A stretch of DNA of 64,000 nucleotides, from NCBI RefSeq assembly GCF_021018895.1, contig NC_079383.1, positions 20,317,853-20,381,852 of the forward strand, read 5' to 3'. Made by a program: the position numbers and the translations under genes. Below are positions 23,851-35,600 of the stretch, piece by piece. The notes under the pieces are model-generated. The model did no database searches. It saw nothing but the letters and a program-made list of their open reading frames with translations, and was not told the DNA's origin. The DNA is from Seriola aureovittata (lineage: Eukaryota; Chordata; Actinopteri; Carangiformes; Carangidae). The first letter of the stretch is position 1. Each line of letters begins with the position of its first letter.

Positions 23851-26507
23851 ATTTTTTTTTTTTTTACCATACTATACTATGTCGTTTTCTTTTGCTTTGA
23901 GGGCCTTATTATATCATTACATCTTCATACCTTCCCAAATTATGATGCTTTCTGATGGTTTTATGCTTTATTATACTTTGTCATTTTTTCAATTTTTTTG
24001 CCATACTATACTATGCTGTTTTTTCACGTTTTTTTGCCATACTATACTATGTCATTTTTCTTGTTTTTAGGGCTTTATTATATCATTACGTCTGCATACC
24101 TTCCCAAATTATGACATTTTCTGATGGTTTTATGCTTTATTGTACTTTCTCATTTTTTCAATTTTTTTGCCATACTATACTATGCCGCTTTTTCACGTTT
24201 ATTGCCATACTATACTATGTTGTTTTTCTTGCTTTTAGGGCCTTATTATATCATTACGTCTTCATACCTTCCCAAATTATGATGCTTTCTGATGGTTTTT
24301 TGCTTTATTATAATTTGTCATTTTTTCAATTTTTTTGCCATACTATACTATGCCGTTTTTTCAAGTTTTTTTGCCATACTATACTATGTCATTTTTCTTG
24401 TTTTTAGGGCTTTATTATATCATTACGTCTGCATGCCTTCCCAAATTATGACATTTTCTGATGGTTTTATGCTTTATTGTACTTTGTCATTTTTTCAATT
24501 TTTTTGCCATACTATACTATGCCGTTTTTTCACGTTTTTTGCCATACTATACAATGTTGTTTTTCTTGCTTTTAGGGCCTTATTATATCATTACATCTTC
24601 ATACCTTCCCAAATTATGATGCTTTCTGATGGTTTTATGCTTTATTGTACTTTGTCATTTTTTCAATTTTTTTGCCATACTATACAATGTTGTTTTTCTT
24701 GCTTTTAGGGCCTTATTATATCATTACATCTTCATACCTTCCCAAATTATGATGCTTTCTGATGGTTTTATGCTTTATTATACTTTGTCATTTTTTCAAT
24801 TTTTTTGCCATACTATACTATGCCGTTTTTTCACGTTTTTTGCCATACTATACTATGTCTTTTTTTTTTTGCTTTTAGGGCCTTATTATATCATTACATC
24901 TTCATACCTTCCCAAATTATGATGCTTTCTGATGGTTTTATGCTTTATTATACTTTGTCATTTTTTCAATTTTTTTGCCATACTATACTATGTCATTTTT
25001 TTTGTTTTTAGGGCTTTATTATATCAATACATCTGCATACCTTCCCAAATTACAACATTCTCTGTTGGTTTTATGCTTTATTATACTGTCATTTTTTCAA
25101 TTTTTTTGCCATACTATACTATGCCGTTTTTTCACGTTTTTTGCCATACTATACAATGTTGTTTTTCTTGCTTTTAGGGCCTTATTATATCATTACATCT
25201 TCATACCTTCCCAAATTATGATGCTTTCTGATAGTTTTATGCTTTATTATACTTTGTCATTTTTTCAATTTTTTTGCCATACTATACTATGCCGTTTTTT
25301 CACGTTTTTTGCCATACTATACAATGTTGTTTTTCTTGCTTTTAGGGCTTTATTATATCAATACATCTGCATGCCTTCCCAAATTACAACATTCTCTGTT
25401 GGTTTTATGCTTTATTATACTGTCATTTTTTCAATTTTTTTGCCATACTATACTATGCCGTTTTTTCACGTTTTTTGCCATACTATACAATGTTGTTTTT
25501 CTTGCTTTTAGGGCCTTATTATATCATTACATCTTCATACCTTCCCAAATTATGATGCTTTCTGATAGTTTTATGCTTTATTATACTTTGTCATTTTTTC
25601 AATTTTTTTGCCATACTATACTATGCCGTTTTTTCACGTTTTTTGCCATACTATACAATGTTGTTTTTCTTGCTTTTAGGGCCTTATTATATCATTACAT
25701 CTTCATACCTTCCCAAATTATGATGCTTTCTGATGGTTTTATGCTTTATTATACTTTGTCATTTTTTCAATTGTTTTGCCATACTATACTATGCCGTTTT
25801 TTCAAGTTTTTTGCCATACTATACTATGTCTTTTTTTTTTTTGCTTTTAGAGCTTTATTATATCATTACATCTGCATACCTTCCCAAATTATGACGTTTT
25901 CTGATGGTTTTATGCTTTATTATACTTTGTCATTTTTTCAATTTTTTTGCCATACTATACTATGCCGTTTTTTGCCATACTATACTATGTCTTTTTTTTT
26001 TTGCTTTTAGGGCCTTATTATATCATTACATCTTCATACCTTCCCAAATTATGATGCTTTCTGATGGTTTTATGCTTTATCATACTTTGTCATTTTTTCA
26101 TTTTTTTGCCATACTATACTATGCCGTTTTTTCACGTTTTTTTGCCATACTATACTATGTCATTTTTCTTGTTTTTAGGGCTTTATTATATCATTACGTC
26201 TGCATACCTTCCCAAATTATGATACTTTCTGATGGTTTTATGCTTTATTATACTTTGTAATTTTTTCAATTTTTTTGCCATAGTATACTATGTCGTTTTT
26301 TTGAGAATTTTGTGCCTTACTGTACTATGACAATTTTATGGCATACCATACTATGACGTTTTTGACATTTTCATGCCTTACAAAGTTTTTGAGAATCTTA
26401 TGCCTTATGATGTTATTGACATTTTTATGCCTCAATACACTATGATGCTTTAATTTTTCACCATACTTTGATGTCCTGATGGTAAAATATATGATAAAAT
26501 AAGGAGA

Positions 26508-26580
26508 GATTAAATAGTACAATGGTTAGAACTGATGCTTCATAAAGAGAAGGTTGTGAGTTTAAATCTCAGTGTTTGCA
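26508..26580 (+). repeat. tRNA-Met-like element in the array, copy 3
   Basis: Core at 26515-26572 with TAGTACAATGGTTAGAAC. This copy keeps the GG that is typical of a D-loop. A T-run follows. Confidence 0.65.
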
Positions 26581-27320
26581 ATTTTTTTTTTTTTTTGCCA
26601 TACTATACTATGTCGTTTTTTTTGCTTTTAGGGCCTTATTATATCATTACGTCTTCATACCTTCCCAAATTATGACGCTTTCTGATGGTTTTATGCTTTA
26701 TTATACTTTGTCATTTTTTCAATTTTTTTGCCATACTATACTATGTCGTTTTTTTTTGCTTTTAGGGCCTTATTATATCATTACGTCTTCATACCTTCCC
26801 AAATTATGATGCTTTCTGATGGTTTTATGCTTTATTATACTTTGTCATTTTTTCAATTTTTTTGCCATACTATACTATGCCGTTTTTTCACGTTTTTTGC
26901 CATACTATACTATGTTGTTTTTCTTGCTTTTAGGGCCTTATTATATCATTACATCTTCATACCTTCCCAAATTATGATGCTTTCTGATGGTTTTATGCTT
27001 TATTATACTTTGTCATTTTTTCAATTTTTTTTGCCATACCATACTATGCCGTTTTTTCACGTTTTTTTGCCATACTATGCTATGTCATTTTTTTTGTTTT
27101 TAGGGCTTTATTATATCAATACATCTGCATACCTTCCCAAATTACGACATTCTCTGTTGGTTTTATGCTTTATTATACTTTGTCATTTTTTCAAGTTTTT
27201 TTGCTATAGTATACTATATCGTTTTTTTGAGAATTTTATGCCATACTACACTATGATGTTTTTGAGAATTTTATGCCTTACTGTACTATGACAATTTTAT
27301 GGCATACTATACTATGACGT

Positions 27321-27954
27321 TGTTACAACCAGCTCATTAGGGGAAAGGGAAGTAACATAAAACCCAAAATGTTAAGGGTTAAATAGGGTTATTTATTAAC
27401 CAAAGTAAACAGGGTAAACAAAAAGGGAGGCGGCACAAGAAAAACAAAGCCACCCAATAATGCAGTTAACACAAAAAACACGAGCAGCTATCAAAAGAAA
27501 AACAAAACAACAAAACACCAGATCTCAAACAAAGCTGCACTTGACTTTACGCTAGCAAACCAAAAACACACAACCTTAGCTCTTCACATTGTTTCACTCG
27601 GCTCAAATTAATTAATCACAATCACACAAGCGCAGGTACACAGCGCGGAGGCGAGTCTGCATATGGGCAACGCAGATCGCCACGAACAACCGAATGACAG
27701 TTCTTTTATACTCGGGGTGGAGACGAGGGGCGGGCCCAGCCAATCAAGGGAGATGGCTTGCAGCTGGAGCATCGAAGGTGCGGCGAAAAAGGCGGAACAC
27801 TCCCAGCAAATCCCGGTGACGTCACGGGCATCCCCTCTCGCAGGGTCAGACTGCAACAACAGGCGACCGAGACAGGACACAACACAACCACACACACACA
27901 CACACACACATAGGGAAAGACAAAGGTCCCCCGGATACGGCCACGGCCGTAACA
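27321..27954 (-). mobile_element. Solo LTR of an LTR retrotransposon inserted in the array
   Basis: The 634-bp insert begins TGTTAC and ends GTAACA, the TG...CA ends of an LTR. It is bordered by a 5-bp target duplication, GACGT, at 27316-27320 and 27955-27959; removing the insert and one GACGT restores the array unit. Read on the - strand it has a CCAAT-type box (GATTGG), a TATAAAAG box at 27710-27703 and an AATAAA signal at 27397-27392, the expected U3-R-U5 order. No internal coding region is present, so it is probably a solo LTR left by LTR-LTR recombination. I cannot assign the family. Confidence 0.85.
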
Positions 27955-28108
27955 GACGTTTTTGACATTTTCATGCCTTACAAAGTTTTTGAGAATCTTA
28001 TGCCTTATGATGTTTTTTGACATTTTTATGCCTCAATACACTATGATGCTTTCATTTCTCACCATACTTTGATGTCCTGATGGTTAAATATATGATGAAA
28101 CAAGGAGA

Positions 28109-28181
28109 AAAAAAATAGTACAATGGTTAGAACTGATGCTTCATAAAGAGAAGCTTGTGAGTTTAATTCTCAGTGTTTGTG
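28109..28181 (+). repeat. tRNA-Met-like element in the array, copy 4
   Basis: Core at 28116-28173. It keeps TAGTACAATGGTTAG but has AAGCTTGTGAG and TTTAATTCTCAG in the T-arm region. A T-run follows. Confidence 0.6.
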
Positions 28182-29154
28182 ATTTTTTTTTTTTTCCATA
28201 CTAAACTATGCCGTTTTTTCACATTTTTGGCATAGTATACTATGTCGTTTTCTTTTTGCTTTTAGGGCCTTATTATATCATTACATCTTCATACCTTCCC
28301 AAATTATGACACTTTCTGATGGTTTTTTGCTTTATTATACTTTGTCATTTTTTTAATTTTTTAGCCATACTATACTATGCCGTTTTTTCATGTTTTTTGC
28401 CATACTATACTATGTTGTTTTTCTTGCTTTTAGGGCCTTATTATATCCTTACATCTTCATACCTTCCCAAATTATGACATTTTCTGATGGTTTTATGCTT
28501 TATTGTACTTTGTCATTTTTTCAATTTTTTTGCCATACTATACTATGCCGTTTTTTCACATTTTTTGCCATACTACACTATGCCATTTTTCTTGTTTTTA
28601 GGGTTTTATTATATCATTATGTCTTCATACCTTCCCAAATTATGACATTTTCTGATGGTTTTATGCTTTATTGTACTTTGTCATTTTTTCAATTTTTTTG
28701 CCATACTATACTATGCCGTTTTTTCACGTTTTTTGCCATACTATGCCGTTTTCTGCCATACTATACTATGTCGTTTTTTTTGCTTTTAGAGCTTTATTAT
28801 ATCATTACATCTGCATACCTTCCCAAATTACGACGTTTTCTGATGGTTTTATGCTTTATTATACTTTGTCATTTTTTCAATTTTTTTGCCATAGTATACT
28901 ATGTCGTTTTTTTGAGAATTTTATGCCATACTACACTATGATGTTTTTGAGAATTTTACGCCTTACTGTACTATGAAAATTTTATGGCATACTATACTAT
29001 GACTTTTTTGACATTTTCATGCCTTACAAAGTTTTTGAGAATCTTATGTCTTATGATGTTTTTTGACATTTTTATGCCTCAATACACTATGATGCTTTTA
29101 TTTCTCACCATACTTTGATGTCCTGATGGTTAAATATATGATGAAACAAGGAGA

Positions 29155-29227
29155 GACAAATTAGTACAATAGTTAGAACTGATGCTTCATAAAGAGAAGG
29201 TTGTGAGTTCAAATCTCAGTGTTTGCA
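29155..29227 (+). repeat. tRNA-Met-like element in the array, copy 5
   Basis: Core at 29162-29219, identical to copy 6 over the whole core and flanks. A T-run follows. Confidence 0.6.
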
Positions 29228-30384
29228 TTTTTTTTTTTTTTTGCCATACTATGCCATTTTTTCAAGTTTTTTTGCCATACTATACTATGTTGTTTTTTTT
29301 GCTTTTAGGGCCTTATTATATCATTACATCTTCATACCTTCCCAAATTATGACGCTTTCTGATGGTTTTATGCTTTATTATACTGTCATTTTTTCAATTT
29401 TTTTGCCATACTAAAATATGCCGTTTTTTCACATTTTTGGCATACTATACTATGTTGTTTTTTTTTGCTTTTAGGGCCTTATTATATCATTATGTCTTCA
29501 TACCTTCCCAAATTATGACGTTTTCTGATGGTTTTATGCTTTATTGTACTTTGTCATTTTTTCAATTTTTTTGCCATACTATACTATGCCGTTTTTTCAT
29601 GTTTTTTGCCATACTATACTATGTCTTTTTTTTTTTTGCTTTTAGAGCTTTATTATATCATTACATCTGCATACCTTCCCAAATTACGACGTTTTCTGAT
29701 GGTTTTATGCTTTATTATACTTTGTCATTTTTTCAATTTTTTTGCCATAGTATACTATGTCATTTTTTTTATTTTTTAGCCATACTATACTATGCCGTTT
29801 TTTCATGTTTTTTGCCATACTATACTATGTTGTTTTTCTTGCTTTTAGGGCCTTATTATATCCTTACATCTTCATACCTTCCCAAATTATGACATTTTCT
29901 GATGGTTTTATGCTTTATTGTACTTTGTCATTTTTTCAATTTTTTTGCCATACTATACTATGCCGTTTTTTCACGTTTTTTGCCATACTATACTATGTCT
30001 TTTTTTTTTTGCTTTTAGAGCTTTATTATATCATTACATCTGCATACCTTCCCAAATTACGACGTTTTCTGATGGTTTTATGCTTTTTTATACTTTGTCA
30101 TTTTTTTCAATTTTTTTGCCATAGTATACTATGTCGTTTTTTTGAGAATTTTATGCCATACTACACTATGATGTTTTTGAGAATTTTACGCCTTACTGTA
30201 CTATGACAATTTTATGGCATACTATACTATGACTTTTTTGACATTTTCATGCCTTACAAAGTTTTTGAGAATCTTATGTCTTATGATGTTTTTTGACATT
30301 TTTATGCCTCAATACACTATGATGCTTTCATTTCTCACCATACTTTGATGTCCTGATGGTTAAATATATGATGAAACAAGGAGA

Positions 30385-30457
30385 GACAAATTAGTACAAT
30401 AGTTAGAACTGATGCTTCATAAAGAGAAGGTTGTGAGTTCAAATCTCAGTGTTTGCA
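30385..30457 (+). repeat. tRNA-Met-like element in the array, copy 6
   Basis: Core at 30392-30449, identical to copy 5, which lies 1230 bp away. A T-run follows. Confidence 0.6.
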
Positions 30458-31990
30458 TTTTTTTTTTTTTTTGCCATACTATGCCGTTTTTTCACGTTTT
30501 TTTGCCATACTATACTATGTTGTTTTTTTTGCTTTTAGGGCCTTATTATATCATTACGTCTTCATACCTTCCCAAATTATGACGCTTTCTGATGGTTTTA
30601 TGCTTTATTATACTGTCATTTTTTCAATTTTTTTGCCATACTAAAATATGCCGTTTTTTTCACATTTTTGGCATACTATACTATGTTGTTTTTTTTTGCT
30701 TTTAGGGCCTTATTATATCATTATGTCTTCATACCTTCCCAAATTATGACGTTTTCTGATGGTTTTATGCTTTATTATACTTTGTCATTTTTTTTAATTT
30801 TTTTGCCATACTATACTATGCCGTTTTTTCATGTTTTTTGCCATACTATACTATGTTGTTTTCTTGCTTTTAGTGCCTTATTATATCATTACATCTTCAT
30901 ACCTTCCCAAATTATGATGCTTTCTGATGGTTTTATGCTTTATTATACTTTGTCATTTTTTCAATTTTTTTGCCATACTATACTATGCCGTTTTTTCACG
31001 TTTTTTGCCATACTATACTATGTAATTTTTCTTGTTTTTAGGGCTTCATTATATCATTACGTCTTCATACCTTCCCAAATTATGACGTTTTCTGATGGTT
31101 TTATGCTTTATTATACTTTGTCATTTTTTCAATTTTTTTGCCATACTATATTATGACATTCTTTGACATTTATGGCCTTATTATATCATGACGTGTTCAT
31201 ACCTTCCCAAATTATGACATTTTCTGATAGTATTATGCTTTATTATACTTTGTCATATTTTCAATTTTTTTGTCTTACTATATTGTTTTTTTTTTTGCTT
31301 TTGAGGGCCTATTACACCATGACGTTTTCACGCTTATTGCCAAACTTTTCGATGATGTTTTTGAGAATTTTATGCCATACTATACTATGACGTTTTTTAA
31401 GAATTTTATGCCATACTAGAATGTGATGTTTTTTGAAAATTTCATGTCACAATATACTATGATGTTTTTGAGAATTTTATGCCATACTATACTATGACGT
31501 TTTTTTTTCAGAATTTTATGCCATACTATAATTTGATGTTTCTTGATAAATTTAATGTCACAATATACTATGATGTTTTCTGAGAATTTTATGGCATACT
31601 ATACTATGACGTTTTTTGACATTTTTATGTAAAACTATACAAAGATGTTTTTGAGAATTTTATCCCTTACTGTAGTAAGACGTTTTTTGACATTTTTATG
31701 CCATACTATACTTTGACATTTCTTTTGCCTTACTATACTACGACAATCGTATTCCATACTATACTATGCTGTTTTTTTTGAGATTTTTATGCCTTATTAT
31801 ACTATGGCAATTTTATGCCATACTATACTATGACGTTTTTACACATTTTATGCCATACTATGATGATTTTTGCCATTTTCTTTGCCGTACTATAGTAGGA
31901 CTTTTTTGACATTTTTATGCCTTTTTTATATTAATATATCATCACATATACTATGGCGCCCCCCCCCCCCCCTTATTATACTATGAGCTT

Positions 31991-32461
31991 TCATAACTTA
32001 GTATCTTATAGCCTAACCTCAGGTAAGCTTAATCCTAAATAAATAACAAAAAACAACCCTAAGTCAAAGCAGTTAGCCGTACTGTGGAAACCAGGTAGGC
32101 TAACATAACTTTGTCTGGTTTGTTTTTAAAACTATCTCAAATATTAAACATTAGTTCTACTGAAAACCCCAGTAGCTACAGTTACCTAAGCTAACTGTTA
32201 GCTAACCAGCTAGTAGCCTTATCTCCAAAACTTACGCTCGTATATTTTCTGGAGAAAACAAACAGTAGTTTATTTCTACCACTGCATTCCAGAGAACATG
32301 AATGTCATCTTGAAGGGAAACAATTGTGTGTCTCTAAATATTCTGCCTTCTGTTGCTAACGTTAAATCCAATTTACGGAGCGTCACCAACGGACCCCGGT
32401 TACTCATTTCCGGTTCCGTTAAATTATATGAGCCGAAGGTGACGCGTGCGGGCTGTGGAAC
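31991..32461 (+). promoter_or_regulatory. pdss1: pdss1 upstream region / promoter
   Basis: Separates the satellite array from the pdss1 start codon. The last 120 bp become more GC- and CpG-rich and contain an ETS-type site TTCCGG at 32408 and a TGACG half-site near 32440. The start codon itself lies in ACATGGCGGG, which resembles a YY1 site. No TATA box is evident. The exact transcription start is not determined. Confidence 0.5.
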
Positions 32462-32617
32462 ATGGCGGGTCCAATGTGGAGGCAATGCCGGAGGTGGAGT
32501 ACAAACTGTACGAGTGCGAGTTTATTGGAAACCTTGTGGCATTTTAACTGCAGGTCTGTGTCTTTCTCGGCGTCCTCTCTGGGGCGGCCGTCGTGGAGCT
32601 CAAGGCCGGGGAACGAG
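32462..32617 (+). CDS. pdss1: pdss1 coding exon 1 (mitochondrial presequence)
   Basis: Encodes residues 1-52 from [12 protein letters not shown] to PGNE, then GTGAGT. Basic and hydroxylated residues dominate. It is not conserved in detail with human, as is usual for presequences. The first ATG after the CpG-rich stretch was chosen; MW four codons later is a possible alternative. Confidence 0.85.
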
Positions 32618-35600
32618 GTGAGTTTTGCGGCTGGCAGGACGCCGGGAAGGGAGTGCTGTCAAACCCAGCTAGGAAGGTCATACATGGGACCGAGCTGTCA
32701 GCCGGTCCCAGTGAATGGTAGTCTCATTCAGCCAACATGTGTTTCACTGCAGTGTGTGTTGCATTTCCTGACATTCTGCCATGTGCCTATTGCAAAGGGT
32801 AACGTGTGCGTTTTGTAAGAATTTCGTAATTGAATGGTGACTTGTTGCAGGGGTGTTGGCTTGTTCAACTTATCCTGCACACATAAAGGTCAAGACCTGC
32901 TCCAGATACTATAGGGAAGGCACACTAAGCTCTGTCCTTTATTTAGCCTGTTGTCCTACGAACCCTAACAAATCTTGTCTAGTTTCCGGTCATTTCGATT
33001 TTGTTGCATTCATTCATTCATTCATTCATTCATTCATTCATTCATTCATTCATTTGACATTGACTCCTGTGTGCTTTTCCAGACTTGCTCCCTCAATTTA
33101 AATAAACCATCATTCAAAAAAATCTTAAGCACAAACCATAATCCAAGGTATCAGACATTTTCTTAAATTATTTGTATTTATCATGATGAATCACAGGAAG
33201 TTCCTGTTCGCTTATTCTCTGTATAAATTAAATTTACTAACATGAGGGTCTATGTATAGAATTTCCTACCTACCTCAGCTTGCTAAAATCCCCAAATTCA
33301 CAACAGTAATTAAAAAAGTAGTGTATATGATCCCTGTCAAATTATGCTTGTTTATTTTCTGAAGTTATTATAATAAAATGTGCCTGAACTGATAATCTGT
33401 CTTTGTCTACCCTTTTTGTATTTTGATTTCAGGGACAGCCATCATCATCTACACAGATAAACCCAAAAATTTTAAACTTTATCTCATCTCTAAACAGGTG
33501 AGTTGTGATGTGATCCTGGGGTCTTCATTTCTTACACATATCATTTGTTGTATTATCACAGTTTATGTTTATATGTCTCTCTCTGCAGACACAAGTCACG
33601 GTTGCTGTATCCCACACTACAGTCTTGTTGCTGCAGAACGTTACACAGTGATGCAAAGCTCAAGGACCCCTTCACGTTAGCCCAGAAAGACCTTACAAGT
33701 TTATATGATGATATCAAAAAGGTACATTTTCAATAAATAAACAAGCATCCCAAAATTTGTGCAGAATCTCGTACCAAGTGTTCGGACACTAGTAGATTAT
33801 GATTGAAATAAAAGACATGAATTGTATTACTCTGCTTCACAGGAGCTGTTTGTATCTAAAGAAGAGCTGAAGTCACTATGTGACTACTACTTTGATGGCA
33901 AGGGCAAAGCAATCCGACCAATGATTGTTGTCCTGATGGCCCGGGCTCTCAACATCCACAGCAACAGAGCGGGGTAAGATTTTATCACAATTTAAAAGAA
34001 CACAACTCATTTACAAGTGACCTGTGATACACTGGTTACAGAGAAGATGCACCACGCCTTGTGACAGCGATTCTTAAATTGTTATATGAATCATAATCCA
34101 GGGTTTTTATTTCATCTCACTTCCTGCAATCTGTCGCCGGCCTTTGTCCTTTCGGCAGAGATTTGCTCCCAGGGCAGAGGGCCATAGCTATGATCTCAGA
34201 AATGATCCACACTGCCAGCCTGGTGCATGATGACGTCATAGATGGATCAGATAAGCGGAGAGGAAAGAGAACCATCAATGAAGTGTGGGGTGAAAGAAAG
34301 GTAACGGCTTCTTTCCTCTTCATCTCACCTGATAATATTTTATTTGAGGATATATATATGTAATTTTCTTTTTGTCCTCTCTTCCAGGCGATCCTGGCAG
34401 GAGATTTCATCCTCTCAGCCGCCTCCATGGCCTTGGCTCGTATTGGAAACAACACTGTGGTTAAAGTGTTGTCACAGGTCATAGAAGACCTGGTACGAGG
34501 TACGGTTTAGCACTCAAACTGTCCAAATCGGTTTTCCTCGTCCTCGTTGGTGAATTTCAATGCCTGATCTATACCGATTGTGCTTCCAGGTGAATTCATG
34601 CAGCTGGGTTCCAAGGAGAACGAGAACGAGAGATTCAAGCACTACCTCGAGAAAACCTTCAAGAAGACGGCGAGTCTTATTGCAAACAGTTGTAAAGCAG
34701 TATGTACGTTCTGTCTGCACATAAATAGCCCAGAGATGGAAGGAGGCCTCAGTTTCTGCACTTAAGTGTTTTTTGTTGACTGTCTGTCCTCTTTTATTTA
34801 AGGTATCCATTCTGGTAAATTCTGATCCCGAAGTTCATGAAATCGCCTACCAGTATGGGAAGAATGTTGGCATCGCATTTCAGGCATGTTCTGATGTTTA
34901 TGTGTTCAAATCACATCAGTTATATTTGCAAAGTGAGAACTAGAGTTACAATACGAGTTTATTTGTCTCTGCCCTGTAGTTAGTGGATGATGTCTTGGAC
35001 TTCACATCAGGGGCCAATCACCTGGGGAAGCCCTCAGCTGCAGATCTCAAACTGGGCTTGGCCACTGGACCAGTCCTGTTTGCTTGTCAGCAGGTGAGAC
35101 CAACATTTTATTATTTAAACTGGAAACATGTTCAGGTTTTAATACAAACTGTACACAAGAGTCTTTATCTCTATTTCTTTTTTTTTTTTTTAGTTTCCTG
35201 AGCTTCATGCAATGATCATGAGGCGTTTCAGCTCTAATGGAGATGTAGATCGAGCTTGGCAATACGTCCTTCAGGTATGACCAATAATACATAATAACAA
35301 AAATTACAAATGGATCAACACTTTAAATAAAACACAGGAACAATTAGGACCTTTAAGTGTTGATATTATTGTCATGTAAGGTCCTGAAATGTATTAAATA
35401 GAGATTACAGATATTTTCAGTCACAGATAATTATATCCTCAATAAGTTCTGTAAGGAAACAATGTCGTCCTTCCTGTGTCAGACATATTATTATAAGCTA
35501 GACATTAACTAATATTACCGCCCCCCCCCCCCACATCTTGTTTCTGCTTCAGAGCGATGGCGTGCAACAGACCAACTTCCTGGCCCAGCGTTACTGTCAA

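Larger units (their letters stand above)
21500..31990. repeat. 10.5-kb tandem satellite array of 168-bp units in higher-order blocks
   Basis: The phrase CCTTCCCAAATTA recurs about 43 times, mostly 168 bp apart (for example GGGCC at 21753, 21921 and 22089). Some units are about 131 bp, shorter by one 37-bp submonomer built on GCCATACTATACTATG. Runs of 168-bp units alternate with a different 250-bp tail (ATTTTATGCCATACTACAC... to CTTTGATGTCCTGATGG) and a tRNA-like element, forming blocks of roughly 1.0-2.7 kb. The right edge (31340-31960) consists of diverged 35-40-bp monomers, probably the ancestral form. The + strand is very T-rich. A solo LTR interrupts it at 27321-27954. Confidence 0.97.

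Noticed and set aside
22455..30457. Functional tRNA-Met genes
   Set aside because: Anticodon stem keeps about one of five pairs and the acceptor stem does not pair, in all six copies.
21626..31390. Series of hydrophobic open frames on the + strand as a multi-pass membrane protein family
   Set aside because: They follow the 168-bp satellite period, have no fixed start or splice sites and overlap each other in several frames. They are explained by the unit length being a multiple of three.
21500..31990. CRISPR-like array
   Set aside because: The host is a vertebrate, repeats are long and directly joined, and there are no unique spacers of constant length or cas genes.
32298..32621. 107-codon + strand frame overlapping pdss1 exon 1
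   Set aside because: Different frame from pdss1 exon 1. The frame starting at 32462 joins correctly to exon 2 and gives a presequence-like N terminus.
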